Origin: Arctopsyche grandis
Lineage: Eukaryota > Arthropoda > Insecta > Trichoptera > Hydropsychidae
Assembly (NCBI RefSeq): GCF_051622035.1
Contig: NC_135366.1
Location: forward strand, 687,001 to 751,000
Direction of reading: 5' to 3'
DNA: 64,000 nt
In this document: one piece after another, positions 1-11,300 of the stretch
Numbering within the stretch: the stretch's first letter is position 1
Layout of the letters: each line of letters begins with the position of its first letter
Program-made: the position numbers and the translations under genes
Notes under the pieces: generated by a model
What the model saw: only the letters and a program-made list of their open reading frames with translations
Database searches by the model: none
What the model was told of the DNA's origin: nothing

Positions 1-1588
1 CTAACTGGGTATTTCCCAGAATACTGGAAAACAGCCAACGTAATTCCCATACTTAAGCCCGATAAAAGCTCAAAAAACCCGGCCAATTATCGACCCATTA
101 GCTTACCTTGCACGCTTTCGAAAATTCTGGAAAAAATAATCTACACTCGTTTACTTAAAGTCGTAAATAAGAAATTAATAAATGAACAATTTGGATTTCG
201 CACTGGACATTCCACGTCCCAACAACTAACAAGACTAACTGAACACGTGACGAAGAAATTTAATATGAAGAGAAGTACCGGAATGGTATGTCTCGACATA
301 GAAAAGGCCTTCGACACGGTTTGTCAAAATACCAAACTACCTAATTCTCATCATCAAATCGTACCTAACTCGTAGAAAGCTAGAGGTTAGCGTAAATAAT
401 GAATTATCGTCTCCAAAAATAGTCACAGCTGGCGTTCCGCAGGGGAGCTTGCTTGTCCCACTCTTGTTCTCCATATATATAAATGAGTCTAGAGGTAGGA
501 TAATTACAGTGCTATCAATTGTTCGGCAAACCTTTAACAATGCATTTACAACCTTTGAACAATACACGGCCCCCTCAGGCTCCGGTGACTATAAATGACA
601 TACCTATTCCAAAAAACTGTCACATAGCCCTATATGCAGATGATACCGCTTGCTTCACAAGTAGCAAAAAACCAGACACTATTCTTAAAAATCTTGAATT
701 CGCAATTAAAACAATGACTGAACACTTCACTAAGTGGAAAATTCAAATTAATCAAATCAAAACAGACGCCATATTCTTTAGTGTTAGAAAGCATAAGCCA
801 AGTTCAGATCTGAAAATCCCCTCTGGAGAAAGTCTGAAATGGCAGTCAGTAATAAAATATTTAGGAGTAACGTTCGATAAAAGAATGAGATGGGCACCTC
901 ACATTGAGGCAGCGAAATGCAAGGCGATGCGGGGTATATCCTCAATATATCCAATATTGAATCGCCATAGTTCTTTATCAGCGCTAAATAAAATAAAATT
1001 ATATCGCGCGCTCATATTACCATTATTAACCTATGCATCACCTGTATGGAATAACGCCTCAAATACTAACCTTTCCAAGCTCCAAGTAATACAAAATAAA
1101 TCCCTAAAAATAATTTATAATACACCCATATATACTAACCTGAAAAAACTGCATGCCATATATAATATTCCGTTTGTTACAGACATTACTAACAAACTAA
1201 CCAGTAGATTCTATGACAGAATCACTAATGACCATACTAACACACTTGTTAAGAGTCTCGGTGATTATAACAAAATGTCTATACCCTTCAGGTATAAACA
1301 CAGATTACCTAAACACAATCTGCTTTAGGTCATCGACTTTAGAGAGTCTTTAATTAATATTATGTATTAGATGTATTATGAACATTTATAAGGATTGTAA
1401 ATAGGTCTTTGAGCTCTTTTTCCTATTATGCTTTAGATTAACATTAGAATAATATAATACTGTGATTGCTAACCAAATTAAATTAAATTGTAAAATAGAA
1501 AATGATCAGTAGATCAGTAACTATTAAAATAGATATAAGATGTATTGTGAACATAATTTCGTAATAATAAAAAGCATTTAAAAATAAA
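1..1588 (+). mobile_element. Jockey-like non-LTR retrotransposon (3' part, copy 1)
   Basis: The 3' portion of a LINE whose 5' part would lie left of the window; the same element is complete to its truncation point at 25322-28005. It encodes reverse transcriptase motifs typical of the jockey group: a PANYRPISL-type block near 75-105, an EKAFDTV block near 301-320, and the catalytic YADD at about 633-644. The C-terminal part is an uninterrupted frame at 519-1328. Frameshifts and stops occur between about 320 and 520, so it is not an intact polymerase. The 3' end is AT-rich and stops in an A-rich tail near 1588, the same point where related truncated copies end. Confidence 0.85.
519..1328 (+). 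pseudogene. Jockey-like reverse transcriptase, C-terminal part (copy 1)
   Basis: An open frame of 269 codons covering the last third of a non-LTR reverse transcriptase. The YADD catalytic box is followed by the thumb region with a KYLGVTFDKRM block and by the C-terminal LTYASPVW block. The first two conserved blocks lie in another frame upstream with stops between, so this is a fragment of a broken ORF2. Its apparent start methionine is not a real start. The element lies just downstream of, and in opposite orientation to, the ZNFX1-like gene. Confidence 0.85.
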
Positions 1589-1900
1589 AACTATAGGGCG
1601 GGTAAGGTGTGTTGACCGTATCCTGGCCTATTAAAACACGGTTGTGTTTTGAAGAGTTAAGTTATTGTATGTACGAAGGAGTTATGTATATGTAGGTACA
1701 TAGTTGCTCACTTTGGAGAAGTGAGCTGGCTGAACTCCAGAGGTGCAGAATGTTCTCAGCGTCAACGTGTCGCCGTTCTGCTTGAATTGGTGTTTGGTAT
1801 TTCATGTCTGGACGTTGTTGCTTTGCGAAATGAAATCGGCGTTTGGGCGTGGGATTTCGTGCATTTATTCCTACAAAACTTTTTTCAAATTTGAATAAAG
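1589..1900 (+). other. Stem-loop-rich segment downstream of the LINE (copy 1)
   Basis: An island of higher GC content with no coding potential that I could find. It contains a perfect 8-bp hairpin (GCTCACTT at 1706-1713, loop TGGAG, AAGTGAGC at 1719-1726). Two weaker stems follow: GCAGAA at 1745-1750 with TTCTGC at 1776-1781, and ATTTCAT at 1799-1805 with ATGAAAT at 1830-1836. An AATAAA lies at about 1892-1897. It could be the 3' end of another mobile element or a structured RNA; I do not recognise it. The remaining 1901-2313 is AT-rich 3' flank of the gene with AATAAA on the minus strand at 2143-2138 and 2176-2171. Confidence 0.35.
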
Positions 1901-2313
1901 CCTATAAAAAGTTATGATTTAAAAAAAAAACAATTAGGGGGAGTACACCTGTTTCAGACCTCCCCCCCCCCAAAAAATGGATAATAATTATAAAAAAATA
2001 AAAGACAGTGTATAGTTTTGTGGCTATTAAAAATGTATTAAGTATGATTATCAAATACTTATGTCGATTATTTTTAATATTTACAATTAAAATATTATAA
2101 TAAAAAGAATTACATGCAGATAATGTTTGCACATACGTTTATTCCATGTAATATTTTGTAAGTTCTAAATTTTATTAATAGGTTTAATAATTATTAAATA
2201 CATTAATTAAGTAGTAATATGATAAAAAAAATTAAAATAAATTTGCTTGAATTTTGATTTATACTTTGTAAATACATTAATCAAGATGTAATATGAAAAA
2301 AAAAAAAAAAGAC

Positions 2314-5300
2314 TTATAAATAGTTATGTAAATTTAAATTAATCATCATTCCCTCATTCGCAATATCAGAATAGGCTGCATGTGTAGCATTGTCCATCTC
2401 GGCGGCCAAGCTATTGGTGCTAAGAAGTGCATGGTTTGTACCGCCAATTCCACTGCCGCATTCCGGACATAAACTTTTCTGCATTGCTCCACCACACTCG
2501 GTGATACAATACGGATGACCATTCGGACATTTGAACCAATGACCCTGTTTCAATTCCATGGCTTTGACTATCATAGATCTTTCCGCATCTGAAACCTCAA
2601 CTCTAAAAGTAAGCGATTTGAATAAACCTTTCACCATTACTTCAACATGTTTGTCAAAAGATTTAGTCGAAAATATAATCATGCTCAGATTTGATAAAGT
2701 GTCTTTATCTGTATTAGAGTTTGAAAGCCTTTGAGCGACTTCAAATCGGATTATACTCTCCATTCTGGCTAATTCAGTATTGAAATCTTCGATTTGTTGT
2801 TGAGTAACCTTAATTTTGCAATTACACAGGACTCTCAAAATAAATTTAAGTTGATTTATTATGAGGTTAGATTCAATCTGCTGCTCTTCTTTCAGAATTA
2901 TTTCAGATAAACGGTTCAATATAGTTGCTTGTACGATAAAATTCTCAATATCGGGTTTGCTCAGTTGCACAATTTTATTCCGTCGTTTTTTCTTATCTTG
3001 TATATCGTTGATATTGGCAATATGCGAATCTTTCTTTATTTTCATCACAACCGTATTCCATTCAGAAACTAAACTCAATAATATCATTAATAAATTAAAT
3101 AAAATATAATCTTATGTACATATTTACATATGAACTATAATAAAAACCAACCTTTTGCAAATAATTCATTAACTTGCATCTTGGACAATTGATCAATTAG
3201 TTTATTCAGGTCCGCAATTAAATTTTTAATTTTTTTTGGATCACCATAAATCTTTTTCTTGGCATTCTGAACGTCATTGAATGCTGTTTTAATAGCTTTG
3301 TAATATCTTGGAGTATTCATCACATGTGCGCTACAATGTGGACATCGGGGATAAGCAATTTCTCCAGTTTCCAGAGACTTGATCCAATTATCCATACCAT
3401 TCACTTCAATGATATGAGGACAATCAATCAGTTTAACGAATCTAAAACGATACATTTTAAAAATTATACTGCCAATATCATAATTGTAATTATGTAAATA
3501 TGTATGTATATTAATTAACCTTGCATCCTCGTCTTCTTCATTGCCGAAGAAAATCTCTGGCATGTTTTCAGGATTACAAACCCTGCAAATATCTGGACAC
3601 AATTCACCACACAAACCAAGACATCCATGACCACATTTCAGCTTACGAGGGCAAGGCTCAGAGCACGGTATTCTATCACATATTTCGCTGCATTCTTTAG
3701 TGCATTCGCTGTGAACGCAGCGCCGATTGCATTTATGCTAGAATATAATAATAAAAAAACATGTATTAAACCATGCTTTAATAATAAAAAAAATCACATT
3801 GGATTACTAACTTTACACGGTTTACAAGGAACACCACAAGTCGACGGACACTTTGAATGACTGCATTTTACACTGCAAGGCTTACGACACATGCTGCAAT
3901 CTTCCCTACAAGGATCATTACATCTGAAACATTATATAATCCTCTATATACATATAAGCGTTCTTCAGAATGAATATAATGCTAATAAAGAAAATCACTT
4001 CATACATATGTCCACAAATGAGGCGGTTTCCACAAGTCTCCGAGCACGGTTGGTGCAAACGGCCCCTGCATTTGCCGCAAGTGCCTTGACAAATATGTTC
4101 GCAATCTTTCAGAATTGTACGGCATGGCTCTGTGCAATACTCCATTGTCAATATGTTACCAACGGCTCCTGAATGAAAAAAAATACACTTCGAACCAAAA
4201 ACATGATGATACGTATGTTATAAAACAAGCAAATATGTAAAACTTCACCCAAGTTAGAATCACAACACGGTATTTTGAAAACGTGTCCACATATGGATTT
4301 GTAAGGATTAGGAATTTTTTCAATACACGGTTTAACACTGCATCGTTTCATACACTCATCCCGGCATCTATGTCCACATTTTAGTATACAGTTGCAACGT
4401 TTTGAACATATTATTTTTTCCACATCTTCACTGCACTCTATTGGAATAATGTGACCGCAAGATCTTTCCTTTTTTACCTGAACATGAATAGAGAAAAAAT
4501 TAAAATTTCAATAAGGAAATATCTGCAATATAAATACATATAATATTACCGTCACTCTGCAGTTAGTACAGGGTTCGAAGCACTTATTCTTGCAGAAATG
4601 TTTGCATGACATCTTCCTGACACACTTTTTATCACATAATACTGTATTGACATCCATATGGCACGGAACACTATCACTATGCGAACAGTTCATTCTCTTC
4701 TTTTTCATCTGTTCAATAAGTAAACATTAGATCAATCACATTACAAACATAATCAACATCTTGAAACATGAGAACCACATATATTAATACCAGAATAGTA
4801 CAAGGATCGCATTCTTGATGACAAAGCTTTTTACAACGATGTTCTCCAACGCATCCTTTATTATTACGTCCGCATTCAAATTTGCATTCATACTGAAAAT
4901 CAACAAAAATAAAAAGTCATTTAAAGCATCGATATTGTGTTAAGAATACTGAAAATGATAGCACTGACTTCCAAATGCTCGGGATCGTCATCCTTATGAC
5001 ATAGTTTAGTACAGGCATGTCCACATGGTAATCGATCAATACATTTAATCGAACATTTTGGACTACCTCGGGCAATGTAGCAAAGTAATTTAACCTGCAA
5101 TTTACATGTTATATTATTATGAGTTGTATTATTACACATTTGAATAGGTTTATCCGCTTTATTTACCTCATGTAAGCACTCGGAGAATGTATGTAACACT
5201 TCTATCCGGCATTGAACATTGTCAGGTTTGACACTACACATAATTTTGTTCGTATGCCCACATTCAAAAAGCTTCTCAACTATTTCAGAACATTTGCAAG

Positions 5301-8300
5301 GTTGACAGCATAAAAGTTTGCATTTATGACCCACAGAACAATCTCTGCAATTAAAAATAAACAATTGACATTGTTTTCAGATCAAATAAGTTTAGAAAGC
5401 TCGTTTTATTAATAATAACCTTTGGCATTCTTCATTGCATTCGTATTTTTCGTGCTTCTCCAAGTCAACGTGGCAAAATTGTAGACAATTGTGACCACAC
5501 TTTAAAAGAACATTGCACCGATTTTGGCAGCCACCTTCGAGAACTTTATCAAAATCTTCAGGCATTTTGATCTGCATTTTACACAAAAAATTTACATTTT
5601 ATCCACTATTAATATATTATTTCTTGCTTGAAAGCCATTTTAAAAATGTAGTATCTCATGTCACCCATGCTTTTCAATCTGTATTCGGAAATGGTGTTTA
5701 AACCAGGCAGTCAATAGCCGAATAGGAAGCGAAATAATTAACAATATCCGTTTAGCTGATGATATGGCAATACTGACTGGGAGTGCCGAAGACCTGCAAT
5801 CGTTGTTGATCGCAATCGACCAATCAAGTCAAAAATGGAGTCTACCCATTAATATTAAAAATAATAAAGCAATGATTATATGCAAAGAAAAGACAGATCC
5901 ATTAAACCTGAGTGTGCGCGGACAAATGATTGAACAGGTCAATTTTACAAATAAGTAGAAGGATCGAAATAGCAAGAAATGCCTTCAACAGCATGAAAAG
6001 TGTTTTGCTGTCGAAATTTGTCTATGAAATTGCGCTTAAGAATCCTATACTCCTGTGTATGGTCGGTGTAGCTGTACGGATGCGAAACATGGACGCTTTT
6101 AGTGGCAAGCCTGAACAGGATAGATTCCTTTGAAATGTGGTGTTACGGGTGGATGTTAACACTTTGACAACGGGGCGTATTCAATATGAATGTGCGCGTG
6201 GAGCGGGACGAATTCGCGACTTTTCGCAAAAGACACTTTGTATCCAAAAAAATGGAATAACTTTTTAACTATAGCATATTTCTACGCGAAACTTGGAGAA
6301 GTTATAGAATATGATATTATCTAAATTATTAACGTCTAATTTTACAAAAATATTATCTCTTCAGGGGGTGGTTCTGAAACAAATGCACCCTATAAGATTT
6401 TATGTGTTAAATATGTATGTATTTTGTTTTTGTAAAATTTAACATCTGTCCCGATGTGACACATATCTACTCAATACAAAAAAAATGGGTTAAAGATTTT
6501 ACGACTGTCGAAATGATGTACTATGAAAAGATTCGTGTGTTTTCAATGTGGAGCAACTTTAACTAATAAAACATGAGCCGCAGCATGGAGATTGTATACA
6601 TACACAATATACATATGGAAATGTAATACATATTTTATGTAGTCGTCCAAAGCAGTGATCCACAACCAGTAAGCGCGTTTTATTTTTTACACGATTATAC
6701 TTTTTCTTTCTATTTCAGTTTCTATCATATAACAATCTTTTTGAATTCAAATTATAAAAATAAAAATATTGTATTACAACGTAGAATATCGGCTTTTATA
6801 TGTAAAATAAAATTTATATAAAGGTGCTTCCAAAACATTGATAATCGCTTAAATTTACTTGGAACCTATTTTTTTGGAAGGTTATTCTAATTAGAGTCAT
6901 GAATTTTATGGAGTCGTGAACAGCCGAGAGGCGAGAAACAGTGTTGTGACAAATAAAGTCAAAATCAAAAATGTGTAAATTTCAATATGTATATAAAAAA
7001 AACAATTAGTCCCAGCGATTAGCACATATCAGTATTTCGATAATTATGATAAAACAATCCTTTTAAATTTCATTTCCAATAAAACAAACCAATTTTGCAA
7101 GTATAAGTGATGAATAAAATTCAAAAAATGATAAAAAATAAGTTCCGCTGGTAATCGACGACAGTAGTATTGTTCAGAATTTAATAAGCAAGGGTGGTGA
7201 ATGAATAAAAAAAAACACGTTTTTAAAATATGTATAGTACTTAGACAATTTATTTGAAGATTTTATTTATAGAAAGTCATAAAATAAAGAAAACTCAAAA
7301 AAAGGTACATTCAACAAAAAAATCAAATTCTTGAATAAATAAGTACATAAATTAAAGAAAATAAAAAAAGTCAGTTGCAAGAATGAAAAATTATTTTGAA
7401 ATGTACATAAAGTAAAGAAAACTAGAATAATCATACACAAAAATAAAAAAAGTCAAACATATGAATAAAATATTACATAAAACAAAGAAAATTAAAAAAA
7501 TCAGTTACAAAAATATTTTAAAAAGTACGTATAGTAAAGAAAATTAGAATAATCAAAAATAAATAAAAAAGCCAAACATATGAATAAAAAATAAAATATT
7601 ACATAAAACAAAGAAAATAAAAAAAAAACAGTTAAAAGAGTCAAAGAAAAAGCACGTAAAATAAAAGAAAACTAAAAAAATCATACACAAATAAAAAAGT
7701 CAAGCATGAATAAAAAATAAAATAAAATATTACATAAAACAAAGAAAATTGAAAATGTCACGGGTACATAAAACAATAAAAAATCAATACACGAGGCAAA
7801 AAGGAAGAAAACTAATATTTATTTTTTAAATGGTAATCTTTAAAACACTTCTCCATGTGGAGTGGCACTTTACAGGTCTCACACATATAACTTGTCTCTT
7901 TCCGTAATTTATATTTTATATTCTTCTCACAATTTTACCACCTTCACGCATATGAACAGGTTGATGTTCGATTGTTTTTGAAAGTCTATGGGCTGGATCA
8001 AAATGAGCAGCAACATGTGTTGATGTTGACGGCTCATTTATATTTAATACTACTATTTTAGGTTCAATCCACGATTTTGCAAGTTCAACCATATAGTCGT
8101 GGAATTTTAGTTTTTTATTTGGGTTCAGATTTTGATAAACCTTAAATGAGTTTAAAATAGCACAGTGTAATAAATAGAATGTCACTCTTTTTGTCCACTT
8201 CATTGTTTTACGGAAAATGGGGTAATACGAAAGGTACTGATCGGCTAAATCTACTCCACTCATATACATGTTGTAATCTATAATACTCTTTGGTTTTATT

Positions 8301-11300
8301 ATAGGAGTATTTGTCCTATAACTGATTTTCCCGGTCTCGGTCAGTGCCGAATTATGTATTGTGGAAATCCTCTTTATTTCCTTTTTTTTGTAATTTTTCC
8401 ATTTCTCAAGTAAAATTTCTCCTTTTCGTTGAAACGCAACTTGGTCTATTTCGAGTCGAACACATTCTAATTTTTTCTGCTATCAAATTCGTAGCGAGTT
8501 GTACACTGTTATAAAAATTATCGGTGTACAAATGGTGCCACTTGTTGGCAAAAGGCGTCATCAAATTCATTACCGTTGTCTGTATGTCACTGCCTCTGCC
8601 ACAGTATAACTGGAAATTTGAAATGTACCCTGTCTTTGCCTCACAAACCATTCTATTCAAAATACCGTATTTAATGATCTTCGCTGGATTGTAGACCCGG
8701 TATTTGAACCTTCCCCTCCAAGGTATCATTCCTTCATCCAGTGATAGATTTTTGGAAGGCTCATAGATCGACCGAAATTTTTCGAGGAAGTAGTCGATGA
8801 TTTTTTGGACTTTAAATAGCTTTGGTGCGTCGTCTGGCATATTACTGTTATCCGAGAAATGCAGAAAGGTCAGTATTTGCATAAATCTATCTCTTGCCAT
8901 AGTTTTCCTGAATATTGGCGTTTCAATGTATGGGTTGGTGGACCAATAACTTGAAATAGAGTTCTTTCTAACAAGGCCCATAATTAAAATCAACGCCAGC
9001 ATCTTCTTAATTTCTTCTACTGTTACGTCGATCCATTTCTTTCCATGCTCTGGAATTTTATATTTATATCCATTCGTTGCATGATACCTATTTGTTTCTC
9101 GTACAATATCCTCCAATAAGTCATCACCAATATATAAGGCCGTGACTTCTTCAATGTTATCAGGATTTTGGGGGAAAATTTTTACTCCGGGATTTCCCTC
9201 AAATGCCTCATTATCTCGAACGGGATCCATTTGAGACCAATCCACGGTAATTTCATCTTCCGAGTCACTTGATGACATATGCATTATGCGTGGGCCACCT
9301 CGATTTGAAATAAAATCAGAATCAGAATCATCACTCTCGTCATCATCAATATCTGATTGACGGTCTTCATATACTTCATTTATAAAAGTATCATCCATTT
9401 TGGCGTTTGAAATAAAATAAAATTTAACAGCAAAAAGCTTCACAAAAATTGCACGACACTCGCGAGAACAAAATAAAATTTGTCCTTTCCCGGCGACTTT
9501 CAGCAGATAACTGACGAAATAAATAAACGACCGAAAAAATGAAATAGTTTATGAAAGCAACCGAATATAAAAGAAACTGATTTTTTTTGAAAATTCTTTG
9601 TTTAATAAATGTCGGGAAATACACTTTCACACAATAAGATTGAGTGACGAAAGGTTCATAAAATAATAAAACTGAATCTTCCGTCGTTTACTGATGGCGG
9701 CAACTTAAATGCGTGCATACAAAAAAAACTTTCTATTGAAGAAACTGCTCTCAAACAGAAAATAAAACGTCATTGGCAAAAACCAATAAAAATAATGAAG
9801 CGAGAAGATTTTGTTTGTACCCAATTTTGTCGATGCTTACCTTTTTTCTTAGTAAAATTTCCCCGAAAGTATCGAACCCATGCATTTGTCACGATTTGCC
9901 TTTGATAAAAAAAAAGCCGCCGCTGTACTTGTGACGCTCTTTAGGCCCATAATTTATGGGGGTAATAGAGAAGTTTGGAAAGCAAAATGGAGTGTTAGTG
10001 TGTTGATAAAACATTATTTTTGCGTAATTATTAACGGAAAAATATATGTTTGCGTTCCACGAGTTGCGAATCACTTGCAATTCGCCTAAGCATTGCGCGT
10101 ATATTCAAGGTTGTGATATGATACTCCGACAGCGGTGATATTTTAATTAAATAAAAATACAATGAGAATTTTGTATGAGATCATGTATGTAATTACTAAG
10201 AATCAATTGAAATCAATAAAAATCAATGAAAATTTAAAATAAACCAAAATCTATAGCACAAGTTCTTAAAAAATTAAACGTTTTCTTTTTGTTCGATATG
10301 TCGGTGAAATTTAAAAAATATGATCATTTTTTTTCGAAATAATATTGTATAAACCCCAATTGAGACATCGATATTATGATATTATGGCGCGTATATGTGT
10401 GGGATCCCATCTCAAAGTGCGCAGTATCGACGACGTGGAATCCACGTTCCCCGGCACAGCGCAAGGTTTACCGAGGACGTGGATTCCGCGTTCCCCGTCG
10501 TTAACGAGTTAAGATCTCATGGATGGACCATGCAAGGAACAAAACGCTCCTCCAGCTTCTTCATAAAAAGAGAGAGCTTCTTGACACGATAAAGTGCCGT
10601 AAGATGGAATATTTTGGCCACGTTATTTGCGGTCTCAAATATTGCCTTCTACAAACAATCATAGAGGGGAAAATAGAAGGTAATCGGTGGCTTGGGGGAA
10701 AGAAGCTCTCTCTTGACTACGGAACATCAGGTCATGGATGAGACTCGAAAAATTGTATCGGCTTGTCCATGATAGGGCGGAATCCACACCGGCCATAAAC
10801 GATGTCTGTCCATGGTCAGTGCCAGTACCAGTAATTTATTAGATAATTTACTTGTCCATTTTAGGACTATTTTCCAGTTCATCGGTAAGCCGTAATACGA
10901 CTCCCTAGCGCTGAGCACATCTGAGTGATATTATCTTCAAAAATTGCCTTAGTGGCGTAATGCTATACTATGTATTTATTTAATTTGATTTTATTTAGCT
11001 TGTGAATAATTAATTTTAAATCAAAATCTTCAGGATACTAACTGTCGAGTCGTTTCAGTTAACGTTACGATGGTGATCTATTAATAATGGCACATTCTGA
11101 TAATATGGAAAAGCCATACCTCTGTTATAATGTTATGGTTTTGACACTGTAGTGGGATTGACAACCCTATAGAATCATGCTCTATTAAAGTTGTGTTGAT
11201 TTTCTTCCACAATTCACTTGCATTGACGAGATTATTCATATTTCCAATGATGAAAAATCCTAAAAAAAAAAAGCATATGAAAATACCATTTTACAAATGC

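Larger units (their letters stand above)
6156..10512. mobile_element. piggyBac-like DNA transposon (copy 1)
   Basis: Bounded by TTAA at 6156-6159 and 10509-10512, the target duplication that piggyBac elements make. The ends form imperfect terminal inverted repeats: left TTAACACTTTGACAACGGGG, right (reverse complement) TTAACTCGTTAACGACGGGG, 16 of 20 positions equal. The right end also has two subterminal direct repeats starting at 10433 and 10477 (ACGTGGA-TTCC type). Inside are a broken transposase on the minus strand and an A-rich minisatellite. The element is inserted in an older RTE-like remnant in intron 17 of the ZNFX1-like gene. The remaining interior (6180-7220 and 9400-10430) holds no other recognisable gene; overlapping short frames at 9880-10089 on both strands look like chance. 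Confidence 0.87.

Noticed and set aside
3627-4172. Plus-strand frames of 77 and 93 codons
   Set aside because: They are antisense to zinc-finger exons 24-26 of the ZNFX1-like gene, which have matching splice phases and conserved cysteines.
9880-10089. Overlapping 60-70 codon frames on both strands
   Set aside because: They lie in the non-coding arm of the piggyBac-like element, both strands are open by chance, and there is no recognisable motif.
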